From: Candidatus Bathyarchaeota archaeon
Lineage (GTDB): Archaea > Thermoproteota > Bathyarchaeia > TCS64
DNA: 8,098 bases
Assembly (NCBI GenBank): GCA_018396515.1
Contig: JAGTQJ010000023.1
Location: forward strand, 578 to 8,675
Direction of reading: 5' to 3'
This document shows positions 1 to 5,671 of this stretch, piece by piece (the stretch's first letter is position 1; every line of letters starts with the position of its first letter). Both the position numbers and the translations under genes were made by a program. The notes under the pieces are model-generated. The model saw only the letters and a list, made by a program, of their open reading frames with translations. It did not search any database and was not told where the DNA came from.

Positions 1-89
1 TTTCTTGGGGGCCTAGAGCTTTTTATCCCTTCCCCTTCATCTGGTAGGGAGCCTATCGCCATAGATTAATAGATAGATGATGCTAGCCT

Positions 90-101
90 CCGACATGTCG
101 G
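90..101. repeat. Perfect 12-base palindrome
   Basis: CCGACATGTCGG is its own reverse complement. Flanking CCT (87-89) and AGG (105-107) could lengthen the stem with a three-base bulge. It sits between the left edge and the end of the small membrane protein gene. It could be part of a terminator for that gene or a protein-binding site; the sequence does not decide. Confidence 0.4.
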
Positions 102-118
102 TGGAGGATCCTATTCTT

Positions 119-123
119 AAAAA
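119..123 (-). terminator. Oligo-T terminator after the small membrane protein
   Basis: Five consecutive T on the minus strand (AAAAA on plus) lie about 15 bases past the stop codon at 138. Archaeal RNA polymerase often stops at such T tracts without a hairpin. A palindrome (AGGATCCT, 105-112) and a stronger one (90-101) lie just beyond it. Confidence 0.4.
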
Positions 124-137
124 CATCCAGCTCTAGT

Positions 138-368
138 CTAACCTCTAAATCTACTACTTAAATATATGATCAAAGAGGCTATGGAGATCATTATTAGTAG
201 AGGGGATGTAGCGAAGTAGAAACCGTTTTTCCTATATATAAATACTAATATCCATGGGAGCCTCTCCACGCTTGGCAGGTGCCTAAGGATGAATGGGAGA
301 GCCACGAGGATGATGCCGCTCACTATGAAGATAAGCCCCAGTAGGGTGAGTGGCCTATAGGTATCCAT
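138..368 (-). CDS. Small two-helix membrane protein, DUF2905-like
   Basis: A 76-residue protein that I read as genuine. It has a hydrophobic helix at about residues 8-29, a short basic loop, the segment RKNGFYFATSP at about 46-56, and a second hydrophobic helix at about 57-71 ending in RFRG. Two helices joined by an Arg-rich NGFYF-type linker resemble my recollection of the DUF2905 family of tiny integral membrane proteins, whose function is unknown. The ATG at 368 lies about 35 bases downstream (on this strand) of an AT-rich box at 397-408, as expected for an archaeal promoter with a very short leader. A GAGG just before the ATG is too close to be a standard ribosome binding site. The gene diverges from the oxidoreductase gene, and an oligo-T stretch follows its stop. 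The family assignment is from memory of the pattern, with no alignment. Confidence 0.66.
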   Translation of the reverse strand: MDTYRPLTLLGLIFIVSGIILVALPFILRHLPSVERLPWILVFIYRKNGFYFATSPLLIMISIASLIIYLSSRFRG

Positions 369-396
369 TTCCTCAGATCCAGAACTCTTAGAACCA

Positions 397-408
397 TAAA
401 AATTTATT
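397..408. promoter_or_regulatory. Shared divergent TATA-like box
   Basis: ATAAAAATTTAT is almost its own reverse complement (one pair differs). It lies about 36 bases before the oxidoreductase ATG at 439 and about 35 bases before the ATG of the opposite-strand gene at 368. Transcription starting about 25 bases from the box centre would give both genes leaders of roughly ten bases. No good Shine-Dalgarno sequence precedes 439, which fits a nearly leaderless transcript. Confidence 0.45.
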
Positions 409-438
409 TCAAATCCGACAAAATGACAATCGATTTAT

Positions 439-2325
439 ATGCCAAGCTCAGATGCAGCCAAGCTTCTCAGGGTTAACCTAACCTCAGAGGAGGTGAGGTT
501 CGAGGAGCTGGATTTGGGAACCCGAAGGGCCTATCTGGGTGGGAGGGGCTTCGGCATCCTATTCCTCTATAAAGAGAACCCAGCTGGCGTAGAACCCTTC
601 TCACCGCATAACAGGCTCATCTTCGCCTCAAGCATAATAGGAGGGGCCCCAGTCCCTGGAATAAACAGGATAAGCATGGTCTCAAAATCCCCCCTGACAT
701 ACGGGTTTGGGGAGGCTGAGGCTGGCGGGTTCTTCGGCCCAGAGCTCAGGAGGGCGGGCCTGGAAGCCATAATTGTGGAGGGGAGGGCGGAGAACCCCGT
801 GTACTTACACGTGGAGGATGGAAGGGCAGAACTCCTCGAAGCCGGTGAGCTCTGGGGTATGCAGACCAAGGAGACGGTGGAGGAGATCAGGAGGAGGCTC
901 GGAGACCCCCTCATAAGGGTTGCATGCATAGGCCCGGCGGGTGAGAGGCTCGTCAGGTTCGCCAACATAATAGTAGACCAGAGATATGCCGCCGGGAGGA
1001 GCGGCCTAGGGGCGGTAATGGGCTATAAGAGGCTCAAGGCGGTGGCGGTGAGGGGGCGTGGAAGGGTGGAGATCCACGACCCCGAGAAGGTAAGCACGCT
1101 CGCCAGGTGGTTTGCTGAGAATTGGAGGAGATACCCAGGGGCGAACGCGCGGCATACCTATGGAACCCTCGACGGCATCAGGGGCCTCAACATGGATGGG
1201 GTCCTCCCAACCCTAAACTTCAGAGGGGGCTCCTTCGAGGGGTTAGAGAAGATAAGTGGGGAGGCGATGAACGAGACCATACTGACGGGAAGGGAGGGCT
1301 GCTACGCCTGCCCGATAAGCTGTAAGAGGGTGGTGGAGGGCAAGCCCCCATACATCACCGACCCCTCCTATGGGGGGCCGGAGTACGAGACCGTAGCCTC
1401 CTTCGGATCCCTATGCGGCATCAGCGACCTAAGCGCAATCTCCTACGCCAACCAGATATGCAATGCATATGGAGTTGACACCATAAGCGCCGGAAACGTC
1501 ATATCCTTCGCAATGGAATGCTTCGAGAGTGGATTGATAGGAGAAAAAGAGACTGAAAACATTTCATTAAACTTTGGTAATACCTCATCAATGTTGAAAA
1601 TTTTGGAAAAGATAGTTAAAAGGGAGGGATTTGGAGATATACTAGCGGAGGGGGTTAAAATCTCATCCGAGAAGATAGGCGAGGAATCGATTAAGTATGC
1701 TATGCACGTGAAGGGGAAGGAGATACCCATGCATGAGCCTCGAGGGAAGGTTGGGGTAGGGCTGCAATACGCCCTATCACCCTCAGGGGCCGACCACATG
1801 CAATGCGCCCACGACCCGGTGTACGAGAGGGAGGCTGAGCACCTGAAAACCCTGGGGATCAACAAGCCTGTAGGAAGGTTAGACTTAGGAGCCGAGAAGG
1901 TCAGGCTCTTCTACTACTCAACCCTCTGGTGGGGCCTCCTAGATTCTCTATGCGCCTGTAAGTTCACCTTCACCCCTCACCCAGCCGGGGTCTATACGCC
2001 CAACCACCTTGTTGAGATAGTGAACGCGGTGACTGGATGGGGCACAAGCCTCTGGGAGTTGATGAAGGCGAGTGAGAGGGCCATCAACCTAGCGAGGCTA
2101 TACAACATCAGGGAGGGGCATAAACCAGATATGGATACCCTCCCAGAGAGGTTCTTCCAAGAGCTCGAGTTCGGAAGTAGGAAGGGCCAGAAGATCCCGA
2201 GGGGCGAGTTCCTGAGGGCGAGGGAGATCTACTATAAAATGGCTGGATGGGATGAGGGAGGGTGCCCCACCGAGGAGAAGCTCCAAGAACTGGATCTGGG
2301 ATGGGCAATAATAAATGCAAATTGA
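439..2325 (+). CDS. Aldehyde:ferredoxin oxidoreductase family tungstoenzyme
   Basis: Full-length at 628 residues, against about 605 for Pyrococcus AOR. Members oxidise aldehydes to acids in the cytoplasm and pass electrons to ferredoxin through a tungsten bis-pterin centre and one 4Fe-4S cluster. The N-terminal domain carries LGGRGFG (33-39). The cluster motif is CYACPISC, giving Cys288, Cys291 and Cys295; Cys507 in DSLCACKF (502-509) is the likely fourth ligand. NAYGVD (342-347) and DSLCAC (502-507) correspond to the two pterin-contacting motifs. GPEYETVASFGSLCG (313-327), KGKEIPMHEPRGK (425-437) and SPSGADHM (447-454) are further family signatures. No signal peptide is visible. The ATG at 439 places the usual LLRVNL opening near residue 9. 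The gene overlaps a MoaD-like gene by 11 bases, which suggests one operon. Codons for about residues 365-415 are markedly AT-rich. The substrate subtype (AOR, FOR, GAPOR or other) cannot be told. Confidence 0.95.
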   Translation: MPSSDAAKLLRVNLTSEEVRFEELDLGTRRAYLGGRGFGILFLYKENPAGVEPFSPHNRLIFASSIIGGAPVPGINRISMVSKSPLTYGFGEAEAGGFFGPELRRAGLEAIIVEGRAENPVYLHVEDGRAELLEAGELWGMQTKETVEEIRRRLGDPLIRVACIGPAGERLVRFANIIVDQRYAAGRSGLGAVMGYKRLKAVAVRGRGRVEIHDPEKVSTLARWFAENWRRYPGANARHTYGTLDGIRGLNMDGVLPTLNFRGGSFEGLEKISGEAMNETILTGREGCYACPISCKRVVEGKPPYITDPSYGGPEYETVASFGSLCGISDLSAISYANQICNAYGVDTISAGNVISFAMECFESGLIGEKETENISLNFGNTSSMLKILEKIVKREGFGDILAEGVKISSEKIGEESIKYAMHVKGKEIPMHEPRGKVGVGLQYALSPSGADHMQCAHDPVYEREAEHLKTLGINKPVGRLDLGAEKVRLFYYSTLWWGLLDSLCACKFTFTPHPAGVYTPNHLVEIVNAVTGWGTSLWELMKASERAINLARLYNIREGHKPDMDTLPERFFQELEFGSRKGQKIPRGEFLRAREIYYKMAGWDEGGCPTEEKLQELDLGWAIINAN

Positions 2326-2593
2326 GGTTAAATATTTAACTTATATAAGAGATCTGACGAGAACTAACAGTGAGATTATTGAGATAGAGGGAGAAATGGA
2401 TCTGTTTGAGCTTATCAGGATTCTTGGAAAAAGATATGGAGATGATTTTTATGAACTTATATTAGACACGGAGAAAATGGAATTGAAAAATGGCGTGATC
2501 ATCGGAATCAATGGGAAGGTTGCGCGGAGACTAGATGAGAAGATTAGAGATGGAGACACCCTGGTCCTCTCCATAGCCGTCGGCGGCGGATAG
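2315..2593 (+). CDS. MoaD/ThiS-like sulfur carrier protein
   Basis: A 92-residue beta-grasp protein of the MoaD/ThiS type. Such proteins carry sulfur as a C-terminal thiocarboxylate and donate it when the dithiolene of molybdopterin or tungstopterin is made. The C-terminal half has the usual order: INGKVARRLDEKI (65-77), then RDGDTLVLSIAVGGG (78-92). The chain ends in three glycines, so the terminal Gly-Gly needed for adenylation is present. The ATG lies inside the last codons of the oxidoreductase gene (11-base overlap, different frame), so the two are probably co-transcribed and translationally coupled. This supports a role in making the cofactor of that enzyme. The gene is more AT-rich than its neighbours: I count 17 G/C in the 60 bases 2321-2380. 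ThiS-like or tRNA-thiolation carriers share the fold, but the context favours pterin synthesis. Confidence 0.88.
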   Translation: MQIEVKYLTYIRDLTRTNSEIIEIEGEMDLFELIRILGKRYGDDFYELILDTEKMELKNGVIIGINGKVARRLDEKIRDGDTLVLSIAVGGG

Positions 2594-2612
2594 CTACAAT
2601 GTTAAACCTCTA

Positions 2613-2636
2613 GTGTCCCCCGATTGCATGGGGTCA
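2613..2636. terminator. Small hairpin between convergent genes
   Basis: CCCC (2617-2620) pairs with GGGG (2630-2633), and outer TG/CA pairs follow across one T-T mismatch. It lies in the 40-base gap between the MoaD-like gene and the oppositely oriented hydrolase. No T tract follows in either direction, so it is a weak terminator candidate. Confidence 0.25.
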
Positions 2637-4019
2637 GAGCTTCCCAACCCTCTTCATCTTATACCTCTCGTAAAGGAGGTATGTCTCACCTCCTTCCCTT
2701 ACGAATTCCACGGGGATCTTCCTATCCATAGATATCCCGTAGAAGTGGAGACTTTCACCCACTAACCCCGAGGGGACGAGGGGAACCACGAGCTCCCTGT
2801 ACCGGTCCCCCATATCAAGGGCTAGGAGGCTACCCCTCCTGGCCACTTTCACCCTCATGGTGGCCTTGTAGGTTTCGTAGACCCCTTCAAGCTCCTCCTG
2901 GAGCCTCTCATACCCGAATACTGGATGGCCCCTCGGATCCCTGCCAAGGAGGAGGGCCAAGGCGTACTCCCCGATATAGCTCAATGGGTATCCGCTGCCG
3001 TTTGCCAGGATCATAACCCCGATCTTCCTTTCGGGTATGAATCCCATGTAGGCCGTTGCGACCGAGACGCTCCCGCCGTGGCTTATAAGGTCGTATCCAT
3101 AGAAGTCTCTACTTATTCCAAGGCCATATCCATAATACCTGACATACCTACTTATGAATGGCTCATCTGGAGTCTTCACCCTTGGCTTCATCATCTCCCT
3201 AATCGATTCTTCGCTTAAAATTCTACATCCTTTATATTCACCATAGTTCAGATACATCTTTACATATTCAGCCATGTCCATGGCGTTACTGATGAGGCCA
3301 CCATCGCTCAGTATACCTCCATATGGATATGTGCTCGGGATCCTCTCTCCATCCTTCGTGATTATGTATGGGGTCGCAGCGTCGGGATCCCTATCCACCT
3401 CATCCTTGTAGAAGTAGCTCCTCCTCATGCCCAGAGGCTCTAAGATGTGCCCCCTCACGTAGTCGACATATCCTTCGCCCGAGACCTTCTCTATAATATA
3501 TCCAAGCAGAATGTATCCTTCATTGAGGTAGAACCACCTCTCACCCGGCTTCGTGTGCGCCCATCCCTCGGCCCCATCCATGAAGGTGAACATATCCCTG
3601 TAACCCGAGATAGGAAGCCACCTATCATTGGCCTTCATGGTATGCCTTATGACGGCCTCTGCATATGCGAGGGCTGGGATCCCGCTGGTATGGCTCATCA
3701 GGTGCCAGATCCTGACAGGCTCCCCATGGCTCCTTAAACTAATTGGTAGGTGCTTCTCCACCGGATCCTCCACGTCTAGTAGACCCTTCTCCTGAAGCTG
3801 CATTATGGATATACAGGTGAATGACTTCGTCACACTGCCTATGCAGTAGAGGGTCTCAGGTGTCGCTGGGCGCCCCGTGGTGAGATCCCGAAAACCGAAT
3901 CCTCTGCTGTAGACCACCTCACCATCCTTAATGGCTGAGATTGAGAGGCCTGGAAGCCTGGTCTCTGACATCTTCGAGAATATGAAACCTTCAAGACCTT
4001 CGAAATCGATACTCAACAC
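2634..4019 (-). CDS. Beta-lactamase-fold serine hydrolase (S12 / penicillin-binding-like)
   Basis: A 461-residue protein of the beta-lactamase/esterase/peptidase superfamily. The catalytic triad of motifs is complete: SVTK (62-65) supplies the nucleophile Ser62 and Lys65; YLN (164-166) is the YxN motif; HGG (314-316) stands in for the KTG triad, as in many esterase-like and D-aminopeptidase-like members. HLMSHTSGIP (106-115) is a further typical segment. After about residue 370 comes a separate beta-rich tail of about 90 residues, like the small C-terminal domains often fused to this fold. No signal peptide or membrane helix is visible, so it is probably cytoplasmic. The start is a GTG preceded directly by GGTGAT, so the TTG one codon on (4016) may be used instead; an in-frame stop upstream at 4041-4043 limits extension. 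Substrate unknown: peptidase, amidase or esterase are all possible. Confidence 0.92.
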   Translation of the reverse strand: MLSIDFEGLEGFIFSKMSETRLPGLSISAIKDGEVVYSRGFGFRDLTTGRPATPETLYCIGSVTKSFTCISIMQLQEKGLLDVEDPVEKHLPISLRSHGEPVRIWHLMSHTSGIPALAYAEAVIRHTMKANDRWLPISGYRDMFTFMDGAEGWAHTKPGERWFYLNEGYILLGYIIEKVSGEGYVDYVRGHILEPLGMRRSYFYKDEVDRDPDAATPYIITKDGERIPSTYPYGGILSDGGLISNAMDMAEYVKMYLNYGEYKGCRILSEESIREMMKPRVKTPDEPFISRYVRYYGYGLGISRDFYGYDLISHGGSVSVATAYMGFIPERKIGVMILANGSGYPLSYIGEYALALLLGRDPRGHPVFGYERLQEELEGVYETYKATMRVKVARRGSLLALDMGDRYRELVVPLVPSGLVGESLHFYGISMDRKIPVEFVREGGETYLLYERYKMKRVGKL

Positions 4020-4045
4020 ATCACCAAATGCATGTTTAGTTTAAG

Positions 4046-4055
4046 ATAATTAAAA
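4046..4055 (-). promoter_or_regulatory. TATA-like box for the serine hydrolase
   Basis: Read on the minus strand this is TTTTAATTAT, centred about 31 bases before the GTG start at 4019. That spacing fits an archaeal TATA box serving a transcript with a leader of only a few bases. Confidence 0.4.
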
Positions 4056-4124
4056 CAATTTCTGTCTAGTCCATCACGGTTAAGCCTGTAAAAGCTCAAC
4101 AAACTAAAGGCCTCCATCCCAATG

Positions 4125-4132
4125 TTTTAAAT
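4125..4132 (+). promoter_or_regulatory. TATA-like box for adenylate kinase
   Basis: TTTTAAAT lies about 51 bases before the adk ATG at 4180. A start about 25 bases downstream would give a leader of about 25-30 bases holding the purine-rich ribosome binding site at 4165-4170, unlike the near-leaderless neighbours. Confidence 0.4.
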
Positions 4133-4157
4133 GGTACCGAGTAATCATCATAGAAAT

Positions 4158-4170
4158 CTCCTTCGAGGAG
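4158..4170 (+). promoter_or_regulatory. adk ribosome binding site inside a hairpin
   Basis: CTCCT (4158-4162) is complementary to AGGAG (4166-4170), with TCG as the loop. The GAGGAG at 4165-4170, nine bases before the ATG, is the best ribosome binding site. Folding would mask it. A second GGAG at 4175-4178 is too close to the start to work well. A five-pair stem with a three-base loop is small and would melt readily at high temperature. Confidence 0.45.
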
Positions 4171-4179
4171 CTATGGAGT

Positions 4180-4860
4180 ATGATAATCGTTGTCCTGGGC
4201 CCTCCAGGATCTGGAAAGGGAACGAGGGCCAGATTAATCGGCCAGATGTGCCAGGTCCCCCTCATAGTGATGGGGGACATCCTGAGGGATGCCGTCTCCG
4301 AAGGTAGTGAGGAGGGCAAGAGGGCTAAAGGATACATGGAGCGAGGGGAGCTGGTTCCAGACGACCTGGTAATCGGCCTATTGGAGGAGAAGCTGAGGAG
4401 ACTGAATTTGAAAAGAGGCTTTGTTCTGGACGGCTTCCCTAGGAACCTCAAACAGGCTGAAGCCCTTGATCATATATTAAGAGATGAGGGGGCAGACATC
4501 GATCTCGTCCTAAATGTCGTGGTCAAGGATGATGTCATCGTTGAAAGATTATCCCTCAGGAGATCCTGCCCCCACTGCGGCGCGATCTATCATCTCAAGG
4601 ATAAGCCTCCCCTTAAAGATGAGATATGCGATGAGTGTGGATCAAGGCTGATACAGAGAAGTGACGACAGAGAGGATGTCATAAGGCATAGAATAATGGT
4701 ATATTATAAAGAGACTAAACCGGTATTAGATAGATACATAAAAATGGGAAAGGTCGTTGAGATAAGTGGTGAGCTTATGATAGATAAGATACCAGACGAG
4801 TTAAAGAAGATTCTTCATGAGAGAAGATTATTTCCAGTTGATAAATTAACGATTAAATAG
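4180..4860 (+). CDS. adk: Adenylate kinase, long form with zinc-binding LID
   Basis: Catalyses ATP + AMP to 2 ADP in the cytoplasm. The protein has 226 residues, slightly longer than the usual 210-220. The P-loop GPPGSGKGT spans 7-15. DGFPRN (84-89) is the conserved AMP-site motif. The LID domain carries CPHC (130-133) and CDEC (150-153), four cysteines that bind structural zinc in many thermophile and Gram-positive enzymes, followed by RSDD (160-163) and RHRIMVYYKET (169-179). This is the bacterial-type long adenylate kinase and not the short archaeal AdkA. It is found in various archaea, so it is not by itself proof of recent transfer. The ATG at 4180 opens directly with the first beta strand (MIIVVLGPP) and follows a GAGGAG site. 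The last third is visibly more AT-rich than the first. An adenosine kinase-type gene lies downstream. Confidence 0.97.
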   Translation: MIIVVLGPPGSGKGTRARLIGQMCQVPLIVMGDILRDAVSEGSEEGKRAKGYMERGELVPDDLVIGLLEEKLRRLNLKRGFVLDGFPRNLKQAEALDHILRDEGADIDLVLNVVVKDDVIVERLSLRRSCPHCGAIYHLKDKPPLKDEICDECGSRLIQRSDDREDVIRHRIMVYYKETKPVLDRYIKMGKVVEISGELMIDKIPDELKKILHERRLFPVDKLTIK

Positions 4861-4863
4861 AAA

Positions 4864-4868
4864 TTTTT
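4864..4868 (+). terminator. Oligo-T terminator after adk
   Basis: TTTTT begins three bases after the adk stop codon, in an AT-rich setting. This is consistent with T-tract termination. It touches the left arm of the inverted repeat that begins at 4868. Confidence 0.4.
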
Positions 4869-5006
4869 AATTGAAGATTCTTGAAGAGACCATTTCAAAA
4901 GCATCAAGAAGGGTCGTTAATCAGACCAGCCGCAGCCGAATATCATGAGGAATTCAGGGTTTAACCGCCTTCTCATCGTAGGAGTTAGAGGCGAAATCTT
5001 CAATTA
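4868..5006. repeat. Nested inverted repeats in the adk/adenosine kinase spacer
   Basis: TAATTGAAGATT (4868-4879) is matched exactly, inverted, by AATCTTCAATTA (4995-5006), with 115 bases between. Inside lies a second inverted pair: AGAAGG (4907-4912) with CCTTCT (4968-4973), continued after an uneven internal loop by TTAA (4917-4920) with TTAA (4961-4964). GAGACC also occurs twice (4886-4891 and 5009-5014) just inside and just outside the arms. The right arm overlaps the likely promoter of the next gene. I see no open frame of note inside. It may be a folded RNA, a regulator site, or chance pairing of AT-rich promoter and terminator words. Confidence 0.4.
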
Positions 5007-5008
5007 TC
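5001..5008 (+). promoter_or_regulatory. TATA-like box for the adenosine-specific kinase
   Basis: The AT-rich CAATTATC is centred about 26 bases before the ATG at 5031, which would put transcription start at or next to the start codon. The absence of a GGAGG-type site before the ATG agrees with a leaderless message. Confidence 0.3.
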
Positions 5009-5030
5009 GAGACCTCACAATCTCCTAGGG

Positions 5031-5525
5031 ATGGGCACCGAATTGAGGTTCCAAGTCGTCGAGGTGAAGGCCCCAGAGGGCTGTAACCTGATCCTCGGCC
5101 AATCCCACTTCATAAAGACCGTGGAAGACATTTATGAGGCTCTGGTGAACAGCAATCCGAGGATCAGGTTCGGCCTAGCCTTTTGCGAGTCCTCAGGCCC
5201 CTGCCTAGTCAGGCATGAGGGGAACGACGAAGAGCTCAGGAGGTTGGCCTATGAGAAGGCTCTTGAGATAGGGGCTGGCCACTGCTTCCTGCTATTTATC
5301 AGGGAGGCCTATCCAATAAACGTGCTAAACTCACTAAAGCATGTCCCGGAGATATGCGGGATCTACTGCGCAACGGCAAACCCTGTCCAGGTGATATTGG
5401 TGGAGACAGAACAAGGTAGGGGGATAATGGGGGTTGTTGATGGATATAGAGCTAGAGGGGTTGAGGGCGATGCGGATATAGAGGAGAGGAAGAGATTTCT
5501 GAGAAAAATAGGATATAAACTATAA
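5031..5525 (+). CDS. Adenosine-specific kinase (DUF355, PF04008)
   Basis: A 164-residue protein that matches the whole of the compact family known as adenosine-specific kinase, usually about 160 residues. The role, phosphorylating adenosine to AMP, rests mainly on structural and annotation work in the family, so it is less certain than the family call. Recognisable blocks are GQSHFIKTVEDIYEAL (23-38), FGLAFCESSGPCLVR (47-61), GAGHCF (81-86), ATANPVQVILVETEQGRG (114-131), GVVDG (134-138) and the C-terminal RKIGYKL (158-164). There is no P-loop, signal peptide or membrane segment. Six cysteines (18, 52, 58, 85, 109, 113) are many for so small a protein. It follows adk on the same strand after a 170-base spacer and appears to have its own promoter. 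Together the two enzymes would take adenosine to ADP. Confidence 0.93.
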   Translation: MGTELRFQVVEVKAPEGCNLILGQSHFIKTVEDIYEALVNSNPRIRFGLAFCESSGPCLVRHEGNDEELRRLAYEKALEIGAGHCFLLFIREAYPINVLNSLKHVPEICGIYCATANPVQVILVETEQGRGIMGVVDGYRARGVEGDADIEERKRFLRKIGYKL

Positions 5526-5543
5526 AGCTCCATAAATAAAAAG

Positions 5544-5580
5544 GATTTAAAAATCTTCATTCCAACTTATTATAATTTTT
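5544..5580 (+). terminator. AT hairpin and T tract after the adenosine kinase gene
   Basis: GATTT (5544-5548) can pair with AAATC (5551-5555), and TTTTT follows at 5576-5580. The position, 20-55 bases after the stop at 5525, suits an archaeal T-tract terminator. The rest of the spacer up to 5671 holds only promoter-like sequence for the next gene. Confidence 0.35.
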
Positions 5581-5641
5581 GAACAGATCGCCGATGCAGA
5601 TTTAATGGATTGGGCCTTCTGGTGGCTTATTCCGTCGGGGA

Positions 5642-5654
5642 TTAAAGTTATTTA
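5642..5654 (+). promoter_or_regulatory. TATA-like box for the methyltransferase
   Basis: The AT-rich TTAAAGTTATTTA is centred about 24 bases before the ATG at 5672. With no Shine-Dalgarno sequence visible, a leaderless transcript is likely. Confidence 0.35.
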
Positions 5655-5671
5655 GGGATTAGACTGCAATC

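Noticed and set aside
1..62. Possible start of a minus-strand gene: an ATG at 62 is open to the left edge (about 20 codons).
   Set aside because: No ribosome binding site at the right distance and no recognisable sequence; the frame cannot be followed beyond the edge.
1..69. Possible tail of a plus-strand gene: frame 1 is open from the edge to TAA at 67-69 (about 22 codons).
   Set aside because: Too short to recognise, and random sequence gives runs of this length. A TTTTT at 20-24 lies within it.
61..112. C/D-box guide RNA starting at the ATGATGC near 77-83.
   Set aside because: The C box does not match well and no paired CTGA D box follows at a suitable distance.
567..968. Minus-strand open frames of 60-140 codons over the oxidoreductase gene (567-968, 1443-1865, 2098-2320).
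   Set aside because: They lie opposite a clear full-length gene and show biased, low-information composition (Ser/Pro/Leu-rich), typical of shadow frames.
2925..3737. Plus-strand open frames opposite the serine hydrolase.
   Set aside because: Shadow frames; the hydrolase on the other strand has all catalytic motifs.
4180..4860. Recent bacterial transfer of adk because it is the bacterial long form.
   Set aside because: Long zinc-LID adenylate kinases occur in several archaeal lineages, and the codon choice resembles the neighbours, so the form alone does not show recent transfer.
4861..5030. Attachment site or miniature transposon bounded by the 12-base inverted arms.
   Set aside because: No target-site duplication directly outside the arms, and the arms coincide with terminator and promoter sequence. 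Kept only as a repeat/RNA candidate.
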